From positions 248,001 to 312,000 of the forward strand of contig JAHHDT010000003.1 in the NCBI GenBank assembly GCA_019739225.1: 64,000 bases of DNA, read 5' to 3'. The position numbers and the translations under genes are program-made. The stretch comes from Aquamicrobium sp. (lineage in GTDB: Bacteria > Pseudomonadota > Alphaproteobacteria > Rhizobiales > Rhizobiaceae). Shown here piece after piece: positions 9,561 through 17,086 of this stretch; position 1 is the first letter of the stretch; each line of letters opens with the position of its first letter. Below the pieces are notes generated by a model. That model made no database searches and was not told where the DNA came from. It saw only the letters and a program-made list of their open reading frames with translations.

Positions 9561-9821
9561 CTAATCCGCTTTGTGCAACCGGATACCATTGTTAGACAGT
9601 ATCTCGATGCCGCCCACTTCAAGCGCCTTCGCGATGCTGATTAAATTGTTCGAGATCGGAATACGCGCTCCGCGTTCGAAGTCCGCTATCGTCTGACGGG
9701 CGACGTTCGCTTTGCGAGCTAACTCGTCTTGACTCCAGCCGAGCATTGCCCGGGCCCCACGGCATTGAGCCACGCTTAAAGTGGGCTGCGAGCTATCAAT
9801 TTTCTGATTGACATCAATCAA
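9561..9821 (-). CDS. XRE-family helix-turn-helix regulator
   Basis: Small Cro/CI-type DNA-binding protein of up to 86 residues. The HTH is clear: R-A-M-L-G-W-S-Q-D-E-L-A-R-K-A-N-V followed by R-Q-T-I-A-D-F-E-R-G-A-R-I-P, with the usual helix after it. The start is uncertain: the longest form begins at TTG 9821 without a good ribosome site, and a shorter form could start at a GTG near residue 17. A 16-base palindrome lies exactly at the TTG start, suggesting autoregulation. It faces the divergent gene at 9914-10474 and is a candidate regulator of it and the transporter operon beyond. Confidence 0.75.
   Translation of the reverse strand: MIDVNQKIDSSQPTLSVAQCRGARAMLGWSQDELARKANVARQTIADFERGARIPISNNLISIAKALEVGGIEILSNNGIRLHKAD
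9805..9820. promoter_or_regulatory. Candidate XRE operator palindrome
   Basis: Perfect inverted repeat TGATTGA-CA-TCAATCA. It sits on the putative TTG start of the XRE gene and contains a plus-strand TTGACA (9808-9813) that could be the -35 box of the divergent operon. Its position would let the XRE protein repress both directions. Confidence 0.45.
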
Positions 9822-9973
9822 TTTGTCTATTACCCATTTGGCTACTAACGGCCGGAAGGACGCTGCAACGCCCTCCCGACCTGACCACGCCCAAGCTGTC
9901 TGGAGCTCGGATCATGGCTGATTCCGACAATACCACGACTTTGCCTTCCGTCACGCCTTCACGGAAGAGCTAG

Positions 9974-10474
9974 ATGGCGTCCGCAGGTCACTCTGCGAAC
10001 GGCAGAGCAACCCACACTGATCCGGCCTTGTCGTTGTCCCAGGCATGGATCCAGGCTCATGCCGCGATGGCAGAACACTGCCTGAGGCAACAGCGGCTTG
10101 AGACCCAGCTGCTGGAGTGCGGACAGTCCTCCCAAAACGTCGACGGAAAGCCTGCCAGAAGGGCAGGGGGCCGCGGCGGCATAAAGCAGGCCTATGCAAA
10201 AGCAAAAGCGGCCGAGGCCTTGGCAGTCGCGCGCGAACAGGAGCTGCTGGAGCGCCTCCCCACGACCCCCGCGCACTCCCTAGCCGGCATCGCCGCCAAA
10301 CTCACCGTCATTCTGACCGAGCTCGAGGACAATACGGATTTGACGGATTTTCCGGCGCCGCACCTGCGCTCCGCCCTGGAGGATCTACTGCGTCTGATGG
10401 GGCAAGCAAACGTCGATGCATCTCCGGTTTCGGACAGCGAACAGGAGATCGCAGACGACCTTTATCACGCGTGA
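9974..10474 (+). CDS. Hypothetical protein, probable 3' part of an amber-interrupted gene
   Basis: 166 codons starting at ATG 9974. The same frame is open for 19 codons upstream from ATG 9914 (GGAG site seven bases before it) and is interrupted only by a TAG at 9971-9973. The true gene is therefore probably 9914-10474, now broken. ATG 9974 itself has no good ribosome site. The protein is rich in Ala, Gln and Leu, with helical segments at about 20-50 (A-W-I-Q-A-H-A-A-M-A-E-H) and 70-100, and no membrane span. I do not recognise a function. It lies 29 bases before the ABC transporter operon and may be co-transcribed. Confidence 0.5.
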   Translation: MASAGHSANGRATHTDPALSLSQAWIQAHAAMAEHCLRQQRLETQLLECGQSSQNVDGKPARRAGGRGGIKQAYAKAKAAEALAVAREQELLERLPTTPAHSLAGIAAKLTVILTELEDNTDLTDFPAPHLRSALEDLLRLMGQANVDASPVSDSEQEIADDLYHA

Positions 10475-10503
10475 CATCAAGCAATTCAAAGGGAGAGGTG
10501 GAA

Positions 10504-11370
10504 ATGGCACCACAGGCATTGAGGAGGATAGGGCTGTTGGGGATCGCCGCGGCGCTGGTTCTAAGCTGGAACGGGAACGCGTCGGCCGAAACGACCAAGG
10601 AACGGATCCTGCGCGAAGGCAGGATCGTTGTCGGCATCCACAACCGCTCGCCTTGGGGCTTCCGCGACGACAAAACGGGCGAGCCCACCGGCTGGCACCC
10701 CGATATCCTCAAAGCCGCCTTTGCCGAACTGGGTGTCACAAACCTGGAGTTTCAGGTGACCGAGTTCGGCGCCCTCATTCCGGGCCTGCTGGCGGGCCGT
10801 TTCGACGCTGTGGCATCGGGCCTCGCGATTACGCCCGATCGTTGCAAGCAGGTCGCGTTCGGCGCACCGGACCTGCAGGCTCCTGACGCGGCTATCGTGC
10901 TCGCGGGCAATCCGAAGGACATCCATGGCTATGCCGACATCGCCGACGATGAAACCATCATCATGGGCGCCGGGCGCGGCAGCGTGGTGACCACCAATGC
11001 CAAGGCGGCCGGCGTGCCTGAGACCCGCATGCTGCTGTTTCCAGATATCGAATCCAACCTCTCTGCGCTGCGCGCCGGACGTATAGACACAGCACTCATG
11101 GCCTCGCCGACGGTTATCGGGCTTCTGGCCGGCAACGCGCACGGCCTCGAACGAGCCCTGCCATTCGATGTTGGTCAAGCAAGTACAAATTTCGCGGCGA
11201 TCGCCTTCCGTAAGGAAGATGTCGACCTGCGCGCCCTCTACGACGAACAGCTGGCCAAGCTGAAAGGCACCGAGGCCTTTGCTGCGATCATGGGCAAATA
11301 CGGCTTCGGCGATGCGGAAGCGGTGCCGCCGGGCATCACCGCCACCGACCTTTGCAACAGACAGCCGTGA
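10504..11370 (+). CDS. ehuB: Ectoine/polar amino acid ABC transporter, substrate-binding protein (EhuB-like)
   Basis: 288-residue periplasmic solute-binding protein (SBP family 3) with a signal peptide ending N-A-S-A near residue 24. The core matches EhuB as I know it: I-V-V-G-I-H-N-R-S-P-W-G-F-R-D, V-T-E-F-G-A-L-I-P-G-L, A-S-G-L-A-I-T-P-D-R-C, G-A-G-R-G-S, and a C-terminal I-M-G-K-Y-G-F. EhuB delivers ectoine and hydroxyectoine to the EhuCD permeases. The ATG at 10504 follows GGGAGAGG. It heads a tight operon with two permeases, an ATPase and a deacylase. Ectoine as substrate is likely but unproven, because the usual eut/doe catabolic set is absent nearby apart from a DoeB-like gene. Confidence 0.8.
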   Translation: MAPQALRRIGLLGIAAALVLSWNGNASAETTKERILREGRIVVGIHNRSPWGFRDDKTGEPTGWHPDILKAAFAELGVTNLEFQVTEFGALIPGLLAGRFDAVASGLAITPDRCKQVAFGAPDLQAPDAAIVLAGNPKDIHGYADIADDETIIMGAGRGSVVTTNAKAAGVPETRMLLFPDIESNLSALRAGRIDTALMASPTVIGLLAGNAHGLERALPFDVGQASTNFAAIAFRKEDVDLRALYDEQLAKLKGTEAFAAIMGKYGFGDAEAVPPGITATDLCNRQP

Positions 11371-11377
11371 GACGCAG

Positions 11378-12037
11378 ATGACGCTGATCGATATCTGGCT
11401 GGGCATTTTGCAGGGGCTCGGTACAACGGCCGCCGTCACCGCCTATGGTCTGGTCTTTGCCATTCCCTTTGCGCTCGTATTCGGCGTCGCCCAATACCTC
11501 ACCGGGGGCGTCGCGCGGCTGCTGGTCACCGGCGTCATCGAATTCTGGCGCAGCTCCGCTGTCATCATCCTGCTGTTCGTTTTCTACTACGCGCTGCCCG
11601 TCGTCGGGATCACCCTATCGGCCATGACGGTGAGCGCCATGGTGCTGGGCCTCAATGCAGGAGGTTATGCCAGCCAGGCGGTGCGCGCCGGTCTTCAGGC
11701 GCTTCCGTCCGGCCAGAGGGAGGCTGGTGCAGCGCTCGGCCTGTCACGCCCGGCAATCCTGCTCCTGATCGAACTGCCGCAGGCGCTGATCACGATGAGC
11801 CCGACCTTCGTCAACACAGTCATCCAGCTGGTGAAGGCGACGGCGCTGGTGTCGCTCGTGACTTTGACCGACATGACGTTCCGCGCCAAGGAAATCGCGC
11901 AGGTCGAATACAACCCCGTCGCGATCTACACAGCACTCCTCCTCGCATTCTTCGTCGTCTGCTATCCGATCGCGCTCGCAGGACGCTGGCTGGAGAGGCG
12001 TGTCGCAGCACCCGGGAGCCGCGCCAATGGGATTTGA
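11378..12037 (+). CDS. ehuC: Polar amino acid ABC transporter permease (EhuC-like)
   Basis: 219-residue inner-membrane permease of the HisM/GlnP family with about five hydrophobic segments. Typical motifs are present: F-W-R-S-S-A-V-I-I-L-L-F (family F-x-R-x-x-P), G-G-Y-A-S-Q-A-V-R-A-G, and the EAA loop around A-G-A-A-L-G-L-S-R-P. It starts seven bases after ehuB ends and overlaps the next permease gene by 11 bases. It would form the heterodimeric channel with the following gene product. Confidence 0.82.
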   Translation: MTLIDIWLGILQGLGTTAAVTAYGLVFAIPFALVFGVAQYLTGGVARLLVTGVIEFWRSSAVIILLFVFYYALPVVGITLSAMTVSAMVLGLNAGGYASQAVRAGLQALPSGQREAGAALGLSRPAILLLIELPQALITMSPTFVNTVIQLVKATALVSLVTLTDMTFRAKEIAQVEYNPVAIYTALLLAFFVVCYPIALAGRWLERRVAAPGSRANGI

Positions 12038-12686
12038 TCTGGCCTTCGCATTGTCCAGCGTACCGACAATCCTCGGCGCGGTGGGCACGACCCTGTTCGT
12101 TGCGCTCGTCAGCTGCATTGGTGCAGCCGCAACCGGGTTTCTCTTCGAGATGGTGCGCCGCGTCGGTGGCATCGCCGGCCTCCTGATCGGTTTCGTGATC
12201 GATTTCATCAGGTCGACGCCGGTATTGGCGTGGCTCTATTTTCTTTACTTCGTCCTCCCCTTCTACGGCATTCGCCTCGGCTCCATGACAGTCGGCGTCA
12301 TGGGTCTCAGCCTCTATTACAGCGGCTATCTGGCCGAAGTCTTCAAGGCGGGGATCGATGCGATCCCGAGGGGCCAGTCGGAGGCAGCCCGCGCGCTGTC
12401 GCTTAGCCGGCGCGATGCGGTCATCCATGTCATCGCGCCGCAGATGTTGAGAAACATCGCCGCTCCGCTCGGCAACTACTTCGTCTCGATCCTCAAAGCG
12501 ACGCCTTACCTGGCGGTGCTCGCGGTTCCGGAAATGCTGGGCCAGGCCTTCGATATCGCCTCTGAGACATATCGGTATACCGAGCCGCTGGTCGTCGCAG
12601 GCATCATCTTCCTGGTGCTGGCGCTCGCCATTTCCCACGGCGTCAAACGTCTGGAACAGCGGCTCCTCGCGGTGGGCGCACGATGA
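12027..12686 (+). CDS. ehuD: Polar amino acid ABC transporter permease (EhuD-like)
   Basis: 219-residue second permease of the transporter, same family as its upstream neighbour. F-I-R-S-T-P-V-L-A-W-L-Y, Y-S-G-Y-L-A-E-V-F-K-A-G-I and A-A-R-A-L-S-L-S-R-R-D (EAA loop) are visible, with five or so membrane segments. I chose ATG 12027, which overlaps the end of ehuC by 11 bases; an earlier in-frame ATG at 12000 would give a nine-residue extension lying entirely inside ehuC. Confidence 0.82.
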   Translation: MGFDLAFALSSVPTILGAVGTTLFVALVSCIGAAATGFLFEMVRRVGGIAGLLIGFVIDFIRSTPVLAWLYFLYFVLPFYGIRLGSMTVGVMGLSLYYSGYLAEVFKAGIDAIPRGQSEAARALSLSRRDAVIHVIAPQMLRNIAAPLGNYFVSILKATPYLAVLAVPEMLGQAFDIASETYRYTEPLVVAGIIFLVLALAISHGVKRLEQRLLAVGAR

Positions 12687-12745
12687 CCATGACGCCGCCG
12701 ATGGAATGCTGGTCGACGAAGATCCACGAGAAATCAGGAGAGGGC

Positions 12746-13495
12746 ATGAGCATACAATCGGATACCATCGTCGACATCCAGGGTCTCAACAAATGGTTCG
12801 GCGCCTTGCACGTGCTGAAAAATGTCGACCTGGCAGTTGCAAGCGGTACGCGTGTCGTGGTGTGCGGGCCGTCGGGTTCAGGCAAATCGACCCTCATCCG
12901 CTGCATCAACGGGCTGGAAACCTATCAGCAAGGCACGTTGCGTCTTGCAGGGACGATGCTCGGCCTCAGTGCCAGGGAGACGGCCGCAGCGCGCCGCCAG
13001 ACTGGGATGGTGTTTCAGAGCTTCAACCTGTTTCCGCATCTGACGGTGCTCTCCAATTGCACGCTGGCGCTGCGACGCGTCGCCGGCCGGAGCCGCGCGG
13101 AAGCGGAAGACATCGCCATGGCCCATCTGGAAAAGGTCAGAATACCTGAGAAGGCGCAGTCCTATCCCGGCCAGCTCTCCGGCGGACAACAGCAGCGCGT
13201 GGCGATTGCACGGGCACTGTGTCTCAACCCTCGCATCATGCTCTTTGACGAACCGACATCGGCGCTCGATCCGGAGATGATCAAGGAGGTCCTCGACGTC
13301 ATGGTCACGCTGGCCCGCGACGGCATGACGATGGTCTGCGTCACCCATGAGATGGGCTTTGCGCGAGAAGTCGCTGGCCAGGTCGTCTTTATGGACGGGG
13401 GATGCATCCTCGACAGCGCATCCTCCCGCGACTTCTTCGGCTCGGCGGGACATCCCCGCTCGCGGCTTTTTCTCGAAAAGATCCTGAAGCACTGA
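12746..13495 (+). CDS. ehuA: Polar amino acid ABC transporter ATPase (EhuA-like)
   Basis: 249-residue ATP-binding subunit. Walker A is G-P-S-G-S-G-K-S-T, Q-loop V-F-Q-S-F-N-L-F-P-H, signature L-S-G-G-Q-Q-Q-R, Walker B I-M-L-F-D-E-P-T-S-A-L-D-P, and H-loop V-T-H-E-M. All ATPase residues are intact. I start at ATG 12746 because AGGAG precedes it. An alternative in-frame ATG at 12683 overlaps the stop of ehuD (ATGA) and would add 21 residues unlike other members of the family. It energises the EhuCD channel. Confidence 0.83.
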   Translation: MSIQSDTIVDIQGLNKWFGALHVLKNVDLAVASGTRVVVCGPSGSGKSTLIRCINGLETYQQGTLRLAGTMLGLSARETAAARRQTGMVFQSFNLFPHLTVLSNCTLALRRVAGRSRAEAEDIAMAHLEKVRIPEKAQSYPGQLSGGQQQRVAIARALCLNPRIMLFDEPTSALDPEMIKEVLDVMVTLARDGMTMVCVTHEMGFAREVAGQVVFMDGGCILDSASSRDFFGSAGHPRSRLFLEKILKH

Positions 13496-13505
13496 GAGGA
13501 CGTCA

Positions 13506-14519
13506 ATGACAGGTTCGACGCAGGTTTGGACGCCGCTCGATTTCGAGGCGGATGGGAAGCGATGCGACTGGCTGCGCGTGCCCCATTCAACGGATTTATC
13601 GGGTTACGGCGTGGTGCCAATCCCGATTGTGTGCATCCGAAACGGTGCGGGGCCCACGGCTCTTCTTGTCGGTGGCAACCATGGCGATGAATATGAGGGG
13701 CAGGTTGCGCTTGCGCGCCTGTGTCGCGAGATCGAAGCAGCGGATGTTCGCGGTCGGATCATCATTCTGCCTTCGCTGAACACGCCCGCCGTCGCGGCGG
13801 GTCGGCGCGTCTCACCTCTGGACGAAGGCAATCTCAACAGATCGTTTCCGGGCGATCCGGTTGGCGGGCCGACGGCGATGATCGCGCATTATGTCACCAC
13901 GGTGCTTCTCGCCATGGCCGATGTCGCAATCGACCTTCATGCCGGTGGCCGCTCGTGCCACTACCTTCCGTGCGCCTTGATCAGAAGTGGTGGCGGGGCA
14001 GACGAAAATCGTGAGCTTACCGACCTTGCGACCGCATTTGCTGCCCCGATTACCTCCATCAGCGATGGCTCAGGGGGAGGCGGCATGACAACATTTTCGG
14101 CAGCAGGCCAGGGCTTTGGTGTGCCGGTGCTCACCGCCGAACTTGGGGGTGGGGCCACCCTGTCGCGGGCAGGACTTGCCATTGCAGAGCAAGGGTTGCG
14201 GCGTGTCCTGCAGCTTTATGGAATTTTGCAAGGCGAGGATTCCAGCCCTGCGCCGCCCACCCGCTTCATGCGCGTGCGGGGCAGGGGCGCCTTCGTCTAT
14301 GCGATGCGCAAGGGCCTGTTCGAGCCGGCGGCGCGTATGGGGGAGGTCGTGCAAGCTGGCCAGCCTGCCGGAGTCATTCACACCATCCATCGGCCCTGGG
14401 AAGCGCCGGAGCCGGTCGCATTCACTGAAGGTGGCATGGTTGCCTGCCGGCGCGCGCCGATACTGACCCAGCCAGGCGACTGCCTCTACAAGCTTCTCGT
14501 CGACGTCGATCCGGGCTGA
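13506..14519 (+). CDS. DoeB-like succinylglutamate desuccinylase/aspartoacylase-family deacylase
   Basis: 337-residue zinc hydrolase of the AstE/AspA family. The zinc ligands are visible: G-G-N-H-G-D-E-Y-E-G (His and Glu, about residues 57-62) and I-D-L-H-A-G-G (third His, near 142). DoeB removes the acetyl group from N2-acetyl-2,4-diaminobutyrate in ectoine breakdown, and the match plus the Ehu-type transporter support an N-acyl diamino acid substrate. It follows ehuA by 10 bases with GAGAGGA before the ATG, so it belongs to the transporter operon. Its 3' end overlaps the convergent GNAT gene by 34 bases. The rest of the doe/eut pathway is not here. Confidence 0.75.
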   Translation: MTGSTQVWTPLDFEADGKRCDWLRVPHSTDLSGYGVVPIPIVCIRNGAGPTALLVGGNHGDEYEGQVALARLCREIEAADVRGRIIILPSLNTPAVAAGRRVSPLDEGNLNRSFPGDPVGGPTAMIAHYVTTVLLAMADVAIDLHAGGRSCHYLPCALIRSGGGADENRELTDLATAFAAPITSISDGSGGGGMTTFSAAGQGFGVPVLTAELGGGATLSRAGLAIAEQGLRRVLQLYGILQGEDSSPAPPTRFMRVRGRGAFVYAMRKGLFEPAARMGEVVQAGQPAGVIHTIHRPWEAPEPVAFTEGGMVACRRAPILTQPGDCLYKLLVDVDPG

Positions 14520-15010
14520 TCGCCACAAACGCGCTCGATGGGGGCGATCATGAGCCTTTGTGGACCGATGCGTCCATCGAAAATCCGCCCCGTGGGCGTC
14601 AGTCCGCAGGCAAGGTTCAAATGGAAAGCGGCGAGATTGGCGACGTTCACGCTCGACATCACATGTGTGACATCCGGCCGTTCCCGTGAGATCCATTGCG
14701 CGGCGAGGCGGATCGCAGCCTTGCCGTAGCCGCGCCCTTGCAGGCGTGCGTCGATCCGCAGATTGTTCAGCGTCATGCAGCCGGCCTCGGCCCAGACGGG
14801 CAGGGCTGCTTTTTCCCGGGCAACAATGAAGCCCACCACCCTGTCGCCATCGGCGAGTGCAAGAGGGGTCTGGCGCGGCGGTGAGGCTCGCAGCTGCTTG
14901 AAGATGTCGCCAATTGGCCCACCGGCATAAGCCGTCTTGTCGGGGTCGACGGCGATGTCGGCAACAACAGCCTCATCGTCGAGACCAAGCACACGCAACG
15001 TGATTGTCAT
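14486..15010 (-). CDS. GNAT-family N-acetyltransferase
   Basis: 174-residue acyltransferase with the GNAT acetyl-CoA loop L-Q-G-R-G-Y-G-K-A-A-I near residues 105-115. It is preceded by the usual beta-4 strand (M-T-L-N-N-L-R-I-D) and followed by V-N-V-A-N-L-A-A-F-H-L-N-L-A-C-G-L. The start at 15010 has GGGAG upstream; a longer frame lacks a site. It is convergent with the deacylase gene and overlaps its end by 34 bases. Acetylation of an amino compound handled by the transporter and deacylase is plausible (protection or prodrug cycle), but the substrate is unknown. Confidence 0.75.
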   Translation of the reverse strand: MTITLRVLGLDDEAVVADIAVDPDKTAYAGGPIGDIFKQLRASPPRQTPLALADGDRVVGFIVAREKAALPVWAEAGCMTLNNLRIDARLQGRGYGKAAIRLAAQWISRERPDVTHVMSSVNVANLAAFHLNLACGLTPTGRIFDGRIGPQRLMIAPIERVCGDQPGSTSTRSL

Positions 15011-15206
15011 CTCTCCCACTCCAGACGTTCGGACTGACAATCAGCGTGGCATCCAGTCATGCAGACCAGCCTCACGGAATCCGGGGATTGACCGACTATG
15101 GCGCCGACCGGGTGTTGAGGCATCCCGACGGCGCGGATGAGATCGCGGCCGGCTGCTCAGGCAGCGATTCTAATGAACGACCTTCGGGCGGCACCGTCGG
15201 GAACCG

Positions 15207-15830
15207 TCATGCTGGCGATGGCAAATCGATCACCACCGGCGGGTCGATGCGGTAGGCGCGGCGAGTGCTCCCGATTGCATCCGGCGTGACATCGATCAAC
15301 AGCGCGATGATGTCTCCGTCCTCGTGCTGCATGACATCTCCCAGCTCAGCAATGCTCCATCCAAGGGCACGCAGACGCTTTGGCCAGAACGATTCACAGA
15401 CGACACTGATCTGGCGAATGCCGAGTTTCAGGGCGACCTCGAGTAGGCCGCAGAGAACAACGCCGGCGACCGGCGACGGGGAGCCGCGGCTGCGCAGGGC
15501 GGGATCGATGAAGAAGCGCGTCCATTCATAGATATCCGACGCCCGCGGTGGCCCCGCGACTGCGAGTTGCGGAAACACATCGCCCAGGAGGTGAGGCTGT
15601 AAGGTCGGGACGAGACGCGAGCCGCCGACGATCTTGCCGGCGCTATCGAGCGCCATCAGGTAAATGGCATGCTCGGTGTCGAACGCATCCATTTCGATGT
15701 TGATGGGTCGTGCCACGGACCGCCATTGTCGTCGCTTCACATATATGTCGTAGCGGATGCGAAAATAGCGCTCCAGCAAGACCCTGTACTGTTTCCTGCT
15801 GGCCCAAGTGACCACCTGAATACGAACCAT
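15207..15830 (-). CDS. luxI: LuxI-family acyl-homoserine-lactone synthase
   Basis: 207-residue autoinducer synthase making an acyl-homoserine lactone from S-adenosylmethionine and an acyl carrier. Conserved LuxI positions are present: R-Y-D-I-Y-V near residue 25, W at R-R-Q-W, E-M-D-A-F-D, G-G-S-R-L-V-P-T, D-V-F-P-Q-L, and the E-W-T-R-F catalytic stretch near 103. Start ATG 15830 is set by GGAGG five bases upstream; a TTG at 15845 would place that site inside the gene. The GGAGG lies in the 3' arm of a perfect hairpin, so translation may be controlled. It is 71 bases downstream of luxR on the same strand. Acyl chain type cannot be read from sequence alone. Confidence 0.88.
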   Translation of the reverse strand: MVRIQVVTWASRKQYRVLLERYFRIRYDIYVKRRQWRSVARPINIEMDAFDTEHAIYLMALDSAGKIVGGSRLVPTLQPHLLGDVFPQLAVAGPPRASDIYEWTRFFIDPALRSRGSPSPVAGVVLCGLLEVALKLGIRQISVVCESFWPKRLRALGWSIAELGDVMQHEDGDIIALLIDVTPDAIGSTRRAYRIDPPVVIDLPSPA

Positions 15831-15831
15831 G

Positions 15832-15855
15832 ACGCCTCCAGCCAAATGGAGGCGT
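15832..15855 (-). promoter_or_regulatory. Hairpin sequestering the luxI ribosome-binding site
   Basis: On the transcribed (minus) strand ACGCCTCCA, a 6-base loop TTTGGC, and TGGAGGCGT form a perfect 9-bp stem. The stem ends one base before the luxI ATG. The Shine-Dalgarno GGAGG is fully paired with CCTCC. As DNA the same element is a 24-base dyad and could instead, or in addition, bind LuxR. No sign of a coding role. Confidence 0.65.
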
Positions 15856-15901
15856 GGTAGGCGAATGCGTTCGGAAAAAGCATCCCGGAATTTCGGTATA
15901 G

Positions 15902-16630
15902 CTAGATCTGAATTTCATGCCTTCGCAGTGCTTTCACGATGGCATGGGCCACGTTGATGGCGTTCAGCTTCTCGCGGATGTTGCGATGGTGGCTCTCCAC
16001 CGTATTCGTCGTTACGCCTAGGATGCAGGAAATATCGTCGGCCGATTTACCGTCTGCGCTCCATTCCAGGAGTTCGCGTTCCCTCGGCGTCAGGGGCTTA
16101 CCCTCCTCCGCGCCCGATTTGCTTTCCAGGCGGCTTATTTTGCGGAAGAGGTGAACACACAGCGCTTCTATCAGTGGCATCGCGCCGGGCGGTATCTCCA
16201 TCCGATCGCTTGCTGCCGTCACCACAGCCGGTCCAGACAGCGGCATATGGATTGGCACACATAAGCCGTCCTTCATGCCAAATTCGGCGGCCTCGTCCAT
16301 CACCAGACTGGCACGTGTTGTCAGACGACCAGCGCGCAGTTCATGCCAGAGGAACGGTTCGGCAGCGAGACGGCTGCGTGCGGCGCAAGGATCGTAAAGG
16401 AAATGCCCCTCGGATTCGTAGCGGGCGAACCATTCGCTCGCCCATCCGTCATGAAGGATCTCACGATGCCATTCGCTGTCCTGGGGGACCGGCAATCCCG
16501 TGATCAGAAAACTGTTCAGGCCGTACCGATTGAGGACGCCCTGAAAAACTTCGAGTGCGCGATCAGATGAGGGGGAATCGTCGATCGCTGATATCGCAGC
16601 GAAAAGCTCCCCAACGGCAGCGTTGTTCAT
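15902..16630 (-). CDS. luxR: LuxR-family quorum-sensing transcription regulator
   Basis: 242-residue regulator with an N-terminal autoinducer-binding domain and a C-terminal GerE-type HTH. In the ligand domain W-F-A-R-Y...Y-D-P-C, F-L-W-H-E-L and G-M-K-D-G-L-C-V-P-I-H match the conserved Trp, Tyr, Asp, Pro and Gly positions of TraR/LuxR. The HTH reads L-T-P-R-E-R-E-L-L-E-W-S-A-D-G-K-S-A-D-D-I, then T-V-E-S-H-H-R-N-I-R-E-K-L. GAGG precedes ATG 16630. It lies upstream of luxI in the same orientation. Three direct repeats upstream of its start are candidate control sites. Targets may include the neighbouring enzymes or the virB operon about 7 kb away. Confidence 0.9.
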   Translation of the reverse strand: MNNAAVGELFAAISAIDDSPSSDRALEVFQGVLNRYGLNSFLITGLPVPQDSEWHREILHDGWASEWFARYESEGHFLYDPCAARSRLAAEPFLWHELRAGRLTTRASLVMDEAAEFGMKDGLCVPIHMPLSGPAVVTAASDRMEIPPGAMPLIEALCVHLFRKISRLESKSGAEEGKPLTPRERELLEWSADGKSADDISCILGVTTNTVESHHRNIREKLNAINVAHAIVKALRRHEIQI

Positions 16631-16654
16631 CGATAAACCTCGATACGCCCCGCA

Positions 16655-16712
16655 GCTTCAACCTGAACACCCCACGGCTTCAACCTAAGCGTGTTCCGCA
16701 ACCGGCTTCAAC
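16655..16712 (-). repeat. Three GCTTCAAC direct repeats upstream of luxR
   Basis: GCTTCAACCT at 16655-16664 and 16677-16686, and GCTTCAAC at 16705-16712 (GTTGAAGC on the luxR strand). Start-to-start distances are 22 and 28 bases. They lie 25-82 bases upstream of the luxR start, where a regulator could bind or where the leader RNA could be targeted. Confidence 0.5.
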
Positions 16713-16797
16713 GCCGTCGACGTCGATTGTCTACTGTAGGAGTCAAGGAAGGCACTATTTTCTTGGTTGGCACGCCGCAGGTTGCAAACGCGGAGCT

Positions 16798-17064
16798 TCA
16801 GTCCTGTGAGCCACGCGCTGGCTGCTTGGTTGAGCGTCCAGTGTGACGCTTCGGTGCTGTTGCAGTGATGAGGTCCTTCGGCTGAACGTCCAGCGCCTTC
16901 GCCAGGGCTACCAGCGTATCCAGCGTAGCGTTTTGCCGGCCGGCCTCCACGTTGCTGATATAGGCCCGCGTGCGCCCCGCGACGAAAGAGAGCTGCTCCT
17001 GAGACAGCCCTTTCCCCCGGCGGAGCCGTTGCACGTTCAGACCCAACACAGCGCGCAGATTCAT
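16798..17064 (-). CDS. XRE-family regulator (C-protein-like)
   Basis: 88-residue HTH protein: N-V-Q-R-L-R-R-G-K-G-L-S-Q-E-Q-L-S-F-V-A-G followed by R-A-Y-I-S-N-V-E-A-G-R-Q-N, then L-D-T-L-V-A-L-A-K-A-L-D-V. This is the single-domain type that includes controller (C) proteins of restriction-modification loci, though no such locus is adjacent. I start at ATG 17064; longer frames reach 17250 but would cover the operator repeats at 17087-17112. It is divergent from the threonine-synthase-like gene and probably controls that promoter as well as its own. The C-terminus is basic (P-K-R-H-T-G-R-S-T-K). Confidence 0.8.
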   Translation of the reverse strand: MNLRAVLGLNVQRLRRGKGLSQEQLSFVAGRTRAYISNVEAGRQNATLDTLVALAKALDVQPKDLITATAPKRHTGRSTKQPARGSQD

Positions 17065-17086
17065 CCTGCAAGCAGTGCGCCGATGC

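Noticed and set aside
10117-10503. Long in-frame extension upstream of the EhuB-like start
   Set aside because: It overlaps the preceding gene in another frame, and the signal peptide and ribosome site fix the start at 10504.
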